From Cryoendolithus antarcticus (Eukaryota; Ascomycota; Dothideomycetes; Cladosporiales; Cladosporiaceae), in contig NAJO01000008.1 of NCBI GenBank assembly GCA_002077065.1, forward strand, positions 620,001-684,000: a stretch of DNA of 64,000 nt, in the 5' to 3' direction. The translations under genes were made by a program, and so were the position numbers. Under the pieces are notes generated by a model. The model had not been told where the DNA came from. It saw only the letters and a list, made by a program, of their open reading frames with translations, and made no database searches. Every line of letters begins with the position of its first letter. Position 1 is the stretch's first letter. Shown here piece by piece: positions 45,313-55,595 of this stretch.

Positions 45313-47540
45313 ATGATTCTCCTCAACACAAGTCTGCTGTTCGCTGGTGTGGTGGCGGCACAGTATGAGCAGTACATCCTTTCACCAAGCTCCCGGACTC
45401 TACACCCGGCAAAGGTCAATCAGATCAATGGCACTGTCAATGGTGCGGACAGTCTCACTGGAGACGCCGTGGGTAGCGCGACCTTCGATGGCGTGTCAGC
45501 TGTCACGTATGATTTCGTAAGTAGACCTGCCGAGACCATAGTCTCCCAAAGCTAATACTCTCACAGGGCAAAAACATCGCTGGTCTCGTCAGCCTGCAAG
45601 TAGGCAACGTCGACGATGGCCAATTCATTGGCTTGACATACTCGGAGTCGTCGCTCTGGATCTCTCACCTCAGCTCGGACGCCACCGAGGACTCTGGCAT
45701 GGACGAGCCAGTCTGGTTCCAACCTCAAGGAGCCGGCAACGTGTCTGTCGGACGCGAACACGAGCGAGGTGGTTTCCGCTACCTTACACTAGTACACAAC
45801 ACCACTGGTAGTATCACCATTGAGCAGATCACCGTCCACTTCACGCCACTGCCTAATTTCGCCGACGACCAACTCAACAACTACACCGGCTACTTCCACT
45901 GCAACGACGAGCTCCTCAACCGCATCTGGTACGCTGGAGCGTACACAAATCAAATGTGCACGATTGATCCACACGTAGGTGCTGAGTCTGCTATGATGCT
46001 CTCCCAGGTGCGTAGGAGTTCCACTGACGGTTTGGTGTAGCATGGCAACTCACTCGTCTACCCAACGCTAAACTCCTCTGTTGGAAATGATGCGGCTGGA
46101 CTGGTCCACTGGTACAACAATTACACCATTGCCAACGCAAGCTCAGTGTTGACTGACGGAGCCAAACGCGATCGCTTGGTCTGGCCAGGTGATATGGCCA
46201 TTGCGGTACCAAGTATTGTGGTCTCATACTACGACCTGGTATCAGTCAGAGACTCGCTAGATTCACTCTACAAGCTACAGAACACGTCAACTGGGCAGAT
46301 GCCGTATGCCGGCACACCTTTCAATGAGCGCGGGATCTTCTCCTTCACCTACCATCTGTACAGTCTCATCGCAGTGGCAGACTACTACCTTTACTCTGCT
46401 GATCTCAGCTACGCTGCCGACAAGTGGGAGCAATACAAGTTTGCACTGAAGTATTCACTGTCCACGATCGACGACAGTGGCATGATGAACGTCACAAGCG
46501 GCGCCGACTGGCTTCGCTTTGGAATGGGAGGCCACAACATCGAAGCTAACGCCATTCTATACTACACCATCAATCAGGCAATATCACTTGGTCAGTCACT
46601 CAATGAGGAGCAGTCGGTGCTCGATTCATGGACAACCACGGCAGCTGGCATCAAGTCAGCAGCAAACACTCTATTATGGGATGCAACTGCTGGTCTATAC
46701 AAGGATAACGAAACGACCACACTCTTTCCTCAGGATGGCAATACCTGGGCTATCTTCGCCAATCTCACCGACTCTTCGGAAAAGAACGTAGCCATAAGCA
46801 ACGGTCTTGCTGCTCGCTGGACACCCTACGGCGCACCAGCGGTCGAAGCCGACAATGCAGTCTCACCCTTCATCTCCAGTTTCGAGCTTCAGGCCCACTT
46901 TCTCGCTAGAAACGCGAGCGCTGCATTGGCCCTGACTAGACTCCAGTGGGGCTTCATGATGGACGACCCACGTATGACGAACTCGACCTTCATCGAAGGA
47001 TATCAGGCCGACGGCGTGCTGCACTATGCGCCGTACAAGAACGACCCCAGGATCAGTCACGCTCATGGCTGGGCTACGGGCCCGACTTCAACTCTGACAT
47101 TCTACGTCGCTGGCATTCATCTCTTGACTTCCGGTGGCCAAACATGGGAGATTACTCCCAGCCTCGCAGACCTGACTTTCGTGGATGCGGGCTTCTCGAC
47201 AAACGTCGGCAGCTTCGCGTCCCAGGTCGATGCTTCGTCCGACGGGTCGATCACTGGATTTACTTTCACTGCGCCAGAGGGCACAAGCGGCAGGGTCAGT
47301 CTGCCAGGCGTTAGTGGCAGCTTGATGAGTGGCAACGGGACAAGCGTTGCGCTTGTTGGTGGGGAAGTGAGCGAGCTCTCGGGCGGCACTTGGACTCTGA
47401 AGCTGAGCGCGAACGGGACGTCTGGTGGCAACGGTACCAGCGCTACATCGACTCCGGTCCCGTACACTGGCACGGGTGTGGCAGTCACGGGCTCCACTGT
47501 TCTGTCATTGATGGCAGCGGTGTGCGCCTTGATTTTGTAA
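45313..47540 (+). CDS. Secreted GH78 alpha-L-rhamnosidase-like protein with GPI-type tail
   Basis: Exons 45313..45516, 45567..46007, 46041..47540; 714 aa. The second intron is only 33 nt (GTGCGT..TAG, with CTGAC inside), and the frame continues cleanly into HGNSLVYPTLNSSVGNDAAG. The N terminus MILLNTSLLFAGVVAAQ is a signal peptide. An N-terminal beta domain precedes an (alpha/alpha)6 barrel that carries GAKRDRLVWPGDM near 255-267, the GH78 catalytic-region signature, then SGADWLRFGMGGHNIEANA and HAHGWATGPTSTL. A C-terminal beta domain and a Ser/Thr/Gly linker lead to a hydrophobic end (VTGSTVLSLMAAVCALIL) like a GPI signal. It probably removes rhamnose from plant glycosides or polysaccharides while bound to the cell surface. 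Substrate is inferred only. Confidence 0.88.
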
Positions 47541-48015
47541 AAGTGGCACAACTTGCCGGTATTTTGCAAGACCGAAAGATTATAAGCAATCAAGGATAAC
47601 AGTTATTTGACGCTGTTACGAGCTCCCATAGTCATCACCAACGCGTCGATCTTGACCGTCCCTCTCGGGTCTAGCACATCTGTGATGTGAAATGTACGTG
47701 TGCAGAGCCTATCTTCATCTCCCGAATCTTCGGTGGAGCGTAGCGTTGGAGTCAGTCAGAGGTCCAAACTCTTCGACGATAGTGCGCAGCAATTGGTCGC
47801 ACAATGGCTTGTCTATCGAAGCAGAACGAACAATCTCTACGTTTGTCGTTTCATGATTGCCCTCGATATCTATCGATCGATGTACCATCTTGTGCAAGTC
47901 AGAGTGATGACGTGGTGAGCAGAGCAACATGAGCGATGAAGCCGTGATCAAGATTCAATAATTTCCCAGATTGCAGCCAGTGGAAAACACCGTGACTGCT
48001 CACGACAAGGACACC
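47541..48015. other. Upstream region of the SDR gene
   Basis: 475 bp. No coding pattern; gatatctatcgatcgatg near 47866 is a short palindrome-rich stretch. Confidence 0.45.
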
Positions 48016-48940
48016 ATGGCGCCTCAATCCAAAATTGCGGTGGTTACAGGCGCAAACAAGGGTATCGGCCTTGCAATTGGTAACCTGCCTTAGACTTCGC
48101 CATCGCGCACTACTGTCGGCTGATGTTGTGACAGTCCGCAATCTCGCTCTCGACTACCCCAAGTCTCCTCAAAACAACGGACCTCTGACCATCTATCTCA
48201 CTGCTCGCTCTCAAGAACGTGGGGCCGAAGCAGTCAAGAGCCTCAACGCCGACAACGCTCTCCAACAAGCTGGAGTCCTCAAAGCAGGCAACACGACAAT
48301 CACATTCGCCACCCTCGACATAAGCCAGACGAAGTCCATCTAATCTTTCCGAGACTTCCTAAAATCTCAAAATCCAGAGGGAATCGATATTCTCATCAAC
48401 AACGCCGCTGTTGCTCTACAGGGGTTCGACTCGAATGTCGTCAAGGAAACGCTCGAGACGAACTACTATGGTACCCTAGAGGCAATGCAAGATCTCCTCC
48501 CTTTAGTGAGAGAAAATGGGAGGGTGGTGAATGTATGCTCAATGGCTGGAAGTCTCAGCAAATACTCTGCCGATTCGAAGCAGGCGTTTCACGATGCGGC
48601 ACGGAAGGATGTGCCTGCGGTGACGGCTTTGATGGAGAAGTTCAAGCGCGATGTAGGGGATGGGAAGGAGAAAGAGAGGGGATGGCCAAGTGCAGCATAT
48701 GCTGTCAGTAAGGCGGGCGAAATCGCGATGACAAAGGTCATGGCACGCGAGGAAGAGGGAAGAAATCGAGGCGTGCTGGTCAATGCGTGTTGCCCGGGGT
48801 ATGTGAACACTGACATGACCAAGGGCAAGGGAACGAAGACACCGGACGAGGGCGCCAAGACGCCTGTAATGCTTGTACTGCAGGACATCGGTGGCAAAAC
48901 AGGGCTCATGTGGCAGAGCGAGAAGGAGGTTGAGTGGTAG
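48016..48940 (+). pseudogene. Carbonyl-reductase-type SDR with one in-frame stop
   Basis: Exons 48016..48079 and 48135..48940 (55-nt intron GTAACC..CAG) would give 289 residues. Codon 91 is TAA, at 48341-48343. The frame is identical and well conserved on both sides: KIAVVTGANKGIGLAI (cofactor binding), LTIYLTARSQERG and LDISQTKSI before the stop; SFRDFLK, GIDILINNAAVALQG, SAAYAVSKAGEIAMTKVMA (catalytic Tyr/Lys) and CCPGYVNTDMTKGKGTKTPD after it. Relatives often have Gln at this point; CAA to TAA would be one C-to-T change at CpA. It looks like a recent loss by a single mutation, a sequencing error, or a protein made by readthrough. No plausible intron removes the stop. If whole, it would reduce carbonyl compounds with NADPH. 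Confidence 0.75.
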
Positions 48941-48941
48941 A

Positions 48942-50232
48942 TCAGGTCGTCTTGACAGTCTCTACGGGGTATTTGTCGAGTGATTCGTACCATTGAATCA
49001 CAGAGCCGATGAGGAAAGCCCAGCTACCTGTCATAATGTCAGGAAACGATCACGGATAGGTCTGAGAAACGGTGCTTACCCCAGAAGGTACTGCATCCAG
49101 CCTGAAACTGCGCCCACTCCGCCGAGCTGTAGCCAAAACAGGGCGATAGCATGAAGCCCCATCCACCGATAAGATTCCACAGTCCGATGTGCCAGCCAAG
49201 GACTTTCGGCGCGGGCTGCCACCAGTGCTTTTGCGTCTCTAGCATGAATAGACTTCCCGAGATAACAAAGCCCAATCCTCCGATGACTTGTGGCGTCCAG
49301 TACACACCTGTAACGGCGCCAGGTGAGAGCTTGTTATAGATACCAGGGAGTGCAGTGAAACCAGAGATCCAGAAGATTGTCGCGCCCATCATTTGACTGC
49401 TGCATGCGAGGAAGCCAAGGTCGTGTAGGTAATGAGTGCGAAGGTCTTGCTTTGAAGGCCACCAGGTCCAGCCTCGTGGATCGCCCTGATTCTCGTCTGC
49501 CTGTTTCTCGGCAGCTGCAGCTTTACCAATGAGATTCTTTCTGTTTACATGGTGGTGCGTGCACGCCTTCTCAGACGCCACGAGCCTAGGCACAGCGGCT
49601 CTACCGCTGTGCTCTTCGTACACCTGCTCGAGTGCCCAGCCGAAGCACCCAGCACGATTCTCGTTGATAGCCTCCAACATCAAAAGCACACTTCCAATCT
49701 CAAAGATCGTCGCGCCGATGAAAGCAGTAATACCTCCACCGTACAGGATCTCGCCCCCGAACACGCTCTCGGGCTTGAGGTCGGGATAAAAGACGAAGAA
49801 GGCATTGAGTACCCAGACTACCGAGCCGAGTGTGAAGATGATCGCGACCAAGTACGAGACGTCCCAGACAGGGAACGTAGTGCACATCCGCCATACGCCT
49901 TTGGCGATCTCCTTCGCATCATTGGTTGCAACAGGTGCTCGCCAAGTAGGAGACCAGTCGTGCGAGATCGCAATGGCATGGCGGCCTTTACGATTGTTGC
50001 GTGAGCTCCATTTATAAGCGATTTCGGGTGTATTCGAAGTCTGCGTGGTCGGATCCGAACCTGTAGTCTTCTCGGAGGGATTGGTATGAAGGAAACGAGC
50101 GCGTGTCGGGTTCAGGGAATGGAATGGGCCAACTACTCTGTCATCATCCAGATACAATGCAGTGTTGGCCTTGAGAGGTTCGCGATCAGGTTGGAAACGC
50201 GCGCTGCGCGACGCGTTCGTCGATGCCATCAT
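48942..50232 (-). CDS. Six-TM integral membrane protein, unknown function
   Basis: Exons 50232..49080 and 49027..48942, with a 52-nt intron (GTAAGC..CAG); 412 aa. About 115 N-terminal residues are cytosolic-looking. Six hydrophobic segments follow: YLVAIIFTLGSVVWVLNAFF, ITAFIGATIFEIGSVLLMLE, FLACSSQMMGATIFWISGF, YWTPQVIGGLGFVISGSLFM, HIGLWNLIGGWGFMLSPCFG and, from exon 2, SWAFLIGSVIQWYES. The loop between TM2 and TM3 is about 80 residues, with CTHHHVNRKN and WTWWPSKQDLRTHYLHD. I cannot assign a family. The fit of exon 2 as a sixth TM ending DKYPVETVKTT supports the splice. Its stop lies one base from the stop of the convergent SDR gene. Confidence 0.85.
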
Positions 50233-50602
50233 GATAGATACTAGTCAGATAAGTAGAGTTGTACTGGTGTCTAGGTCTCTGAACTATGAATGGTGGGCAC
50301 ATCGATGGGCGGTCGACGGCGAAGACCAGGGAGCCGCACATCCGCTATGATTTATGGGGAGTAGGGAATGAAGTTGGAACCTGAGATGAGTTCCGGGAGG
50401 CAGGCGCAGGGGTTCGACGTCGCTGCCGTCATCCGCCACCACGTGGAGTCAAAGCTTGACCGCACTTGGCTTCCTATGCTTGACCGACGGGGCTCTACTG
50501 TGGAATAACGACGATATCACCATGCGGATTGACCTTTATTAGCAGGAATTCTCATTAATGCATCGATCTATCTGTTTAAGCGGATCATCCCTCGTTATCG
50601 TG
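50233..50602. other. Upstream region of the six-TM gene
   Basis: 370 bp between two minus-strand genes, with an E-box-like CACGTG at about 50440. Nothing else seen. Confidence 0.4.
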
Positions 50603-52447
50603 TCACCATCCGAACTTCTCTACGAGAACGTTCACATCCCGTCCGTCCCACGCGAGTCTCGAGCACTCGTTCCTCGCTGCTCTGTTCATGCTATCCGGAC
50701 CCGAAACAACAACACCTGTCTTAGCGCTACAGCCTGAGCCTCGTGAGAGCTCATCGAGCAATTCCGTGACCAATCGTGCTACATCAGGGCGACCTGCTTT
50801 AGCAGTCGGCGGAGGCAGTAAGATGTGAAGGCCAAGTTGCTTCATCTCATCTAGAAGCTCGTGACCGATCCAATCCAGATGGCTAGATTCGTGCGTGATC
50901 CAAATCAGGCCGACCTGTCGGCGAGAAATCGGTGTGTCATCATCCTCGTGAAGTAAGGCCCAGAGCATTGGGTACGCGACGGCGATACCAGATCCGCCGG
51001 CAACCAGGAGACAGACATCGCTCGAGCGTAGCATATCGAGCGCATGAGACGAGCCGTATGGACCGTCTAGTCGTACTTTCAACGATGATATCAGCTGTGC
51101 ATGCCGGAGTAGATCCTGCGTGAAGCCATCCTGAGCACGTATAATGAGGTTCAGCCAAGCATGCTGGCTTCCAGAGCGACGTGATGGCGCTGCAGATGCG
51201 ATTGTGAACGGATGCGCTTGTAATATGTGGCCGCGCCCCAGAGCCGGTGCGGTCACGAAGACGTGCTGGGCTGGTTCCCAGCCGCCGTTGATATCTGGAT
51301 GCAGTAGATCTGAGACCTTGCTAGTTTTCGACAAGGGCCAATCTGCGCTGAGCATCACTGTGCTTCCATCATCCATGACGCGCACCTCGGCATCCACAGA
51401 TCGTGACTTGAGAAGCAAGCGAAATACCAAACGGTCCATGAGGAAGATCGTCAGCGTGACGCCCACGTAGAGCCGACTTCCTCTGTGATGTAAGTAAAGG
51501 AACACGAGAGCAGCTGCTTGCAACACAATGTGCATGCCGAGGAACCGCTCGTACCACCATCTCCTAAAGCTAGCAAGGCTGGTCAAGTACAGTATTTGGT
51601 AGCAAGCCAACGTGATCAGACCCAATAGCACAGTCTTCTCGGTTAGGAACCAGGCGAGCGACCGCCCGCTTGGGAGGAAGAAGTAGTACCACACTGCTAG
51701 CATGCTACCCGTATGTAGTAGAGCAAGGAAGCATATCCAAGCTCCTAACCGGCGATGCAGTATGTTCAGATGCTCGTACGAGTAGCCTGTCAGCAGGCGC
51801 AGTGGCTGATTCTTCGCACTTAGTAGGTACAGCCACGGCAGATTGGCGGCAAAGCACAGTGCGGTACGATCGGACCAGACGAACATCAGTGGGAGTGTCC
51901 AGCTGACATTGTATGCTGCGTAGAAGGCGTTAAGACCGAGAAGGCAGGCGATGAGTAAGGACGTGGCATTCTCGGGAAGGGGTCTGCTCGTAATGAGGGT
52001 CGATGGAGGCTGGTACATGAGCAACGACCTCAAGCGTAGCGAAGTCGTTGGCTTGTATTGAGATGCATCTGGGCTGCCGAGCAACGATGACCGCTCGCTA
52101 GTGTTGACGTGTTCCTTCTGCTGTCGTGCATTCTCGTGACGATGGACAGACGTTAGCTGGTCGTGGTCGGTTTCACTTGCCGTGCCGGAGGCGCCATCTG
52201 CCTTCGACGTGCTGTGCCGTAAGTGCTGGACTCGACGCGTCCTAGACAAAATGTCGTAGTAATGCCATGCTGTGAAAACCAATAGGACACCAAGCACAGC
52301 TATCTGGTAAGTCAGAATGAACCAACTCGTAAAGCTGATGCCTGCTGAAAGCCTCTGAAGCACCTCATGTCGCTTGTCGCCCACCTCGTCGGTGACACCA
52401 TACTCATGATCGGGCTCCAGAGCGAAGATGCGAGCCCTCAGACTCAT
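50603..52447 (-). CDS. Ferric reductase-like transmembrane oxidoreductase (FRE family)
   Basis: Single exon, 614 aa from ATG 52447. One N-terminal TM (ILTYQIAVLGVLLVFTAW) is followed by a disordered loop. The ferric-reductase membrane domain then has His residues placed for bis-heme binding (HLNILHRRLGAWICFLALLH and FLGMHIVLQAAALVFLYLHH). The FAD site is in QAHPFTIASAA. The NAD(P) site is at LLVAGGSGIAVAYPMLWAL, with a C-terminal VVVSGPDSMNRAAR before the VLVEKFGW end. These proteins pass electrons from cytosolic NADPH through FAD and heme to reduce Fe(III) or Cu(II) outside the cell. No iron-permease or oxidase partner gene lies beside it. Confidence 0.9.
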   Translation of the reverse strand: MSLRARIFALEPDHEYGVTDEVGDKRHEVLQRLSAGISFTSWFILTYQIAVLGVLLVFTAWHYYDILSRTRRVQHLRHSTSKADGASGTASETDHDQLTSVHRHENARQQKEHVNTSERSSLLGSPDASQYKPTTSLRLRSLLMYQPPSTLITSRPLPENATSLLIACLLGLNAFYAAYNVSWTLPLMFVWSDRTALCFAANLPWLYLLSAKNQPLRLLTGYSYEHLNILHRRLGAWICFLALLHTGSMLAVWYYFFLPSGRSLAWFLTEKTVLLGLITLACYQILYLTSLASFRRWWYERFLGMHIVLQAAALVFLYLHHRGSRLYVGVTLTIFLMDRLVFRLLLKSRSVDAEVRVMDDGSTVMLSADWPLSKTSKVSDLLHPDINGGWEPAQHVFVTAPALGRGHILQAHPFTIASAAPSRRSGSQHAWLNLIIRAQDGFTQDLLRHAQLISSLKVRLDGPYGSSHALDMLRSSDVCLLVAGGSGIAVAYPMLWALLHEDDDTPISRRQVGLIWITHESSHLDWIGHELLDEMKQLGLHILLPPPTAKAGRPDVARLVTELLDELSRGSGCSAKTGVVVSGPDSMNRAARNECSRLAWDGRDVNVLVEKFGW

Positions 52448-53528
52448 CGCCGAGTGCGCTTCAGCTAGGAGCGCTGTTGATGTTTATGGATGACCAAGGG
52501 ACGATGAGAGCAGCGAAAAGATCTGATAAACAAGATCTGATAAGAAATGAACAATACTGGAACGATGCGAACGTTGGTGATTCCGAGATCGCAGACGCCG
52601 CGCCCACTGGATGCTGGGCATGCAGACCAGCGTCCGTAGTCGGCAGCAGAGCATGATGTCTAACTGTCCGAGATACTCGACTTCTGTAGCGAAATGGAGT
52701 CGGAATGGAGTCAGAATGCGAAAGCTGTCGCCTCGCTTCCACACAATCGAACAAGGAAAAGGATCGCTTTACTGAGGACGCAAACTCGGAAGCTGTTGAT
52801 GCCGCTACCGAGCGCCCTCGCCGTCAAACGGCTGATCTCCGCCGGGCATCTGCGAGGACCGACGGGCCTGTCCAACCCGGTTCCGCCTCCACTATGCTCT
52901 TCCACCATTCCAACATCCATATTGGGTTTGAATTTCAGGAATGCAACACAGCAATCACAAACACGTTACTGCCACGCTCCAACGGGACTTATCTCCGCGA
53001 GAAACATGCATGCAACGCTATCTTCGTCTCACCACCCACGCGCCATTCCGATGCATCGAATTAAAGTGCTTCCAGCCCAGGCTAGACCGCTGTCGTCATT
53101 TGCTAGCGGCATCGCCGTCCGGCGCATACAGACGCTTTTTATTTCCCATCCACCTCAACGCATTGGCGAACGCGAGAGCAGGGCTAGCGGGGGCTAGGCA
53201 GATGTTGATGATGGATGAGCTTGGTCAAGTTGGACAGATGTATCCTCATTGTTGAACACCTCATTTCATCTAGGTGGCAAGTCGTGGTTTCTTGACTTGG
53301 TGGTTCTCTCGTCGCATCATAGACTTTCACGAGCAAGACTTTCTTTCACGAGCAAGACTTTCTTTCACGAGCGCGACTTTCACGAGCAACTTGGAGCAAC
53401 ACTGCGACCACGTGAAGTCACCAGGAAAAGGACATCCGTGGTCTTCGATCAACATAAATCATCTTCCACCGCACACTTTACAGCACTCAACTCTGTCGCT
53501 GCGCAGTCAAAAAGACCCCGTCGCAACC
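52448..53528. other. Divergent FRE/ARA2 upstream region, 1.08 kb
   Basis: Several short frames (52705-53064, 52941-53255) look random. Contains a small tandem repeat (listed separately) and a CACGTG at about 53410. Confidence 0.5.
53321..53389 (+). repeat. Short tandem repeat, about four units of 15-19 nt
   Basis: Units agactttcacgagca, agactttctttcacgagca, agactttctttcacgagcg and cgactttcacgagcaa lie end to end, about 140-210 nt before the ARA2 ATG. They may lie in the promoter or 5' UTR. Confidence 0.85.
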
Positions 53529-54809
53529 ATGGCCGATACCAAGGCCAAGGTCCCGCTCTCGTCTATTCTCCCTCCTCTTATCTTTGGCACAGCAACATTC
53601 AACTACCAGTACAATCTCGATCCCTACGAGCTCGATACGACAGGCCTAGTGCAGCAAGCGCTCGAATACGGAGTTCGCGCCTTCGACACTTCGCCCTACT
53701 ATGGTCCATCCGAGGAGATTCTTGGCGCAGCGCTTGACACAGACTTCGTGCGCAATAATGTACCGCGCGAGGACCACTTCCTCATCACGAAGGTCGGGCG
53801 AATCAGCTCAGAGCATTTCGACTACTCGAAGGAGTGGGTGTACAAGAGCATACAGCGAAGTTTGCAAAGGCTAAAGACACAGTATCTCGATCTGGTGTAC
53901 TGTCATGACGTGGAGTTCGTGAGCGAGGAGGAGGTACTGGAGGCTGTGAAGGAGCTCAGGAGGATACGAGATGAGGAGGGCACGATTCGATATGTGGGCA
54001 TCTCAGGCTACCCACTGCCAGTGCTCTGCTCGCTTGCGAAGAGGATACTGAGGGAGACTGGTGAGCCTCTGGACGCGGTAATGAGCTACGCGAACTTCAC
54101 ATTGCAAAACGAGCTGTTGGCAACGAGCGGGATGCAGCAGCTGAAAGACGCTGGGGTGGACGTGGTGCCGAACGCTTCACCGCTATCTATGGGTCTACTA
54201 CGGCGCAACGGCGTGCCTGTGGGCAGCATGGGCAACTGGCATCCTTCCACGGATGGGCTTCGAGCTGCCGTCAAGCGAGCAAGCGACTTCTGCGATCGAC
54301 ATGACGAGACACTGGAATTCGTAGCGATTCGCTATGCACTCGAAACGTGGCTGCACGTGGGCTCCTCTGTAGGGTCACGAGGCGATCCCGCATCCGGCGT
54401 CCCCTGGACGCGCGAGTCGATTGAGCAAGTCGGCGGTGATAGACTAGGCGTGAGTGTCATGGGCGTGAGCAAGAGCAGCGAGCTGGAGAAGACCATGCAA
54501 GTGTGGCGTTCGATTCTTGATGGCCTCGAGAACGGCGCCGAGACGGCACGATTGGCAGGCAGGTGGAAGAGGGATCACGAATGGAGCATGAACCGTCGGA
54601 AAGCGGTGCAGATTCTCGCAGACGGCATCAAGGAGCATTTGGACGAGTTTTTGGACTACACGTGGGAATCGCCAGACAAGGACTTCCTCGATAAGCGGGC
54701 GGCGAACAAGGGCGATCTGAGAGTACCTGAGCCATGGCTCACGCCTGCACAAAGTCCGCAGAGGGACGGGAGCATCGAGCCGGCAGACAGCATTCTGCCT
54801 TTGCGGTAG
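53529..54809 (+). CDS. ARA2: D-arabinose 1-dehydrogenase (aldo/keto reductase, Ara2 type)
   Basis: Single exon, 426 aa from ATG 53529 (MADTKAKVPLSSILPPLIFG). The frame is open upstream without further support. Ara2 uses NAD+ to oxidise D-arabinose to D-arabinono-1,4-lactone, the precursor of D-erythroascorbate. Aldo/keto-reductase landmarks are: LIFGTATFNYQYN, FDTSPYYGPSEEILG (catalytic Tyr), LITKVGR (Lys), YLDLVYCHDVEF (His), GTIRYVGISGYPLP and SYANFTLQN. VSVMGVSKSSELEK is near the cofactor-binding end. The 426 aa exceed yeast Ara2 (335 aa) through a C-terminal extension (EFLDYTWESPDKDFL and onward), a feature I think is shared by filamentous fungi. Confidence 0.9.
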   Translation: MADTKAKVPLSSILPPLIFGTATFNYQYNLDPYELDTTGLVQQALEYGVRAFDTSPYYGPSEEILGAALDTDFVRNNVPREDHFLITKVGRISSEHFDYSKEWVYKSIQRSLQRLKTQYLDLVYCHDVEFVSEEEVLEAVKELRRIRDEEGTIRYVGISGYPLPVLCSLAKRILRETGEPLDAVMSYANFTLQNELLATSGMQQLKDAGVDVVPNASPLSMGLLRRNGVPVGSMGNWHPSTDGLRAAVKRASDFCDRHDETLEFVAIRYALETWLHVGSSVGSRGDPASGVPWTRESIEQVGGDRLGVSVMGVSKSSELEKTMQVWRSILDGLENGAETARLAGRWKRDHEWSMNRRKAVQILADGIKEHLDEFLDYTWESPDKDFLDKRAANKGDLRVPEPWLTPAQSPQRDGSIEPADSILPLR

Positions 54810-55595
54810 CGTTACATGGGAGGATTTGATGATTTCATGATGGGATACAGCATGGGAGGTATTGGTCACGCATGAGCACCATTTTGGGTAGCCTGCTGTA
54901 GATCTGGCGGCAGCGAATGGACATTTGCTCGGGGGTGTGGCCACCACCCGGAGCGCTCACCGCATACTCTCAAATCTTGTAGCCCTACGCCCAGTAGAAA
55001 GCTTGTGATGCGTCTTATGCGGGCGGCGAGGCGCGTCATAATCCCATGGCGAACGTGAGAACAGCATGAGCTAAGGCAGTGTACGGCAAGCTTCCCGGCG
55101 CGGTGCTGTCCAAGTACGCGCATAGCTCTCATGTGAAACCTGGGCAGAGCTCTCTCCTGGTTGCAGTGGTGACAGTCGTTTGCCTTTTGACTACGCATGT
55201 TCATGACCGATGTCCGTCAGAGTAGGGTGATGACAGAAGGCAAAGATACATGACCTTGAAACACACCCCCACATTGCATCCGCGTCACCTCACCTTACTC
55301 AGCCGGCACCCAGCGGCAGCTAGCCTATCACGCTCGCGATTGAGTCCAGCGCAACTGATGAGTGCGGTGGTGAGCTGACAAGCATTGCTTGATTGCTACA
55401 CGACATTCAATGATACGGACGTCGCCGGCGACGTCTGTTCTGCGCCCACTACGCTAAGGATAGGGACACGCTTCATCGCGAAAGAGGTGATCTGGATCGG
55501 TGTCTCTCCACGGAATCGTACGCCTTTCTTGAGGTCTCACACGTTGCACCGCAACGGCCTACTGAGCTAGCACTGGGTTAGTGAGAGAAATAGCC
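54810..55595. other. ARA2-SIP5 intergenic region
   Basis: 786 bp; ARA2 3' flank and SIP5 promoter. No coding pattern, repeat or RNA gene recognised. Confidence 0.5.

Noticed and set aside
48326..48350. A mini-intron removing the SDR stop
   Set aside because: The only GT..AG pair around the stop spans about 20 nt, too short, and would break the frame.
52705..53064. 119-aa frame in the FRE/ARA2 spacer
   Set aside because: Composition looks random and no splice partner or domain is seen.
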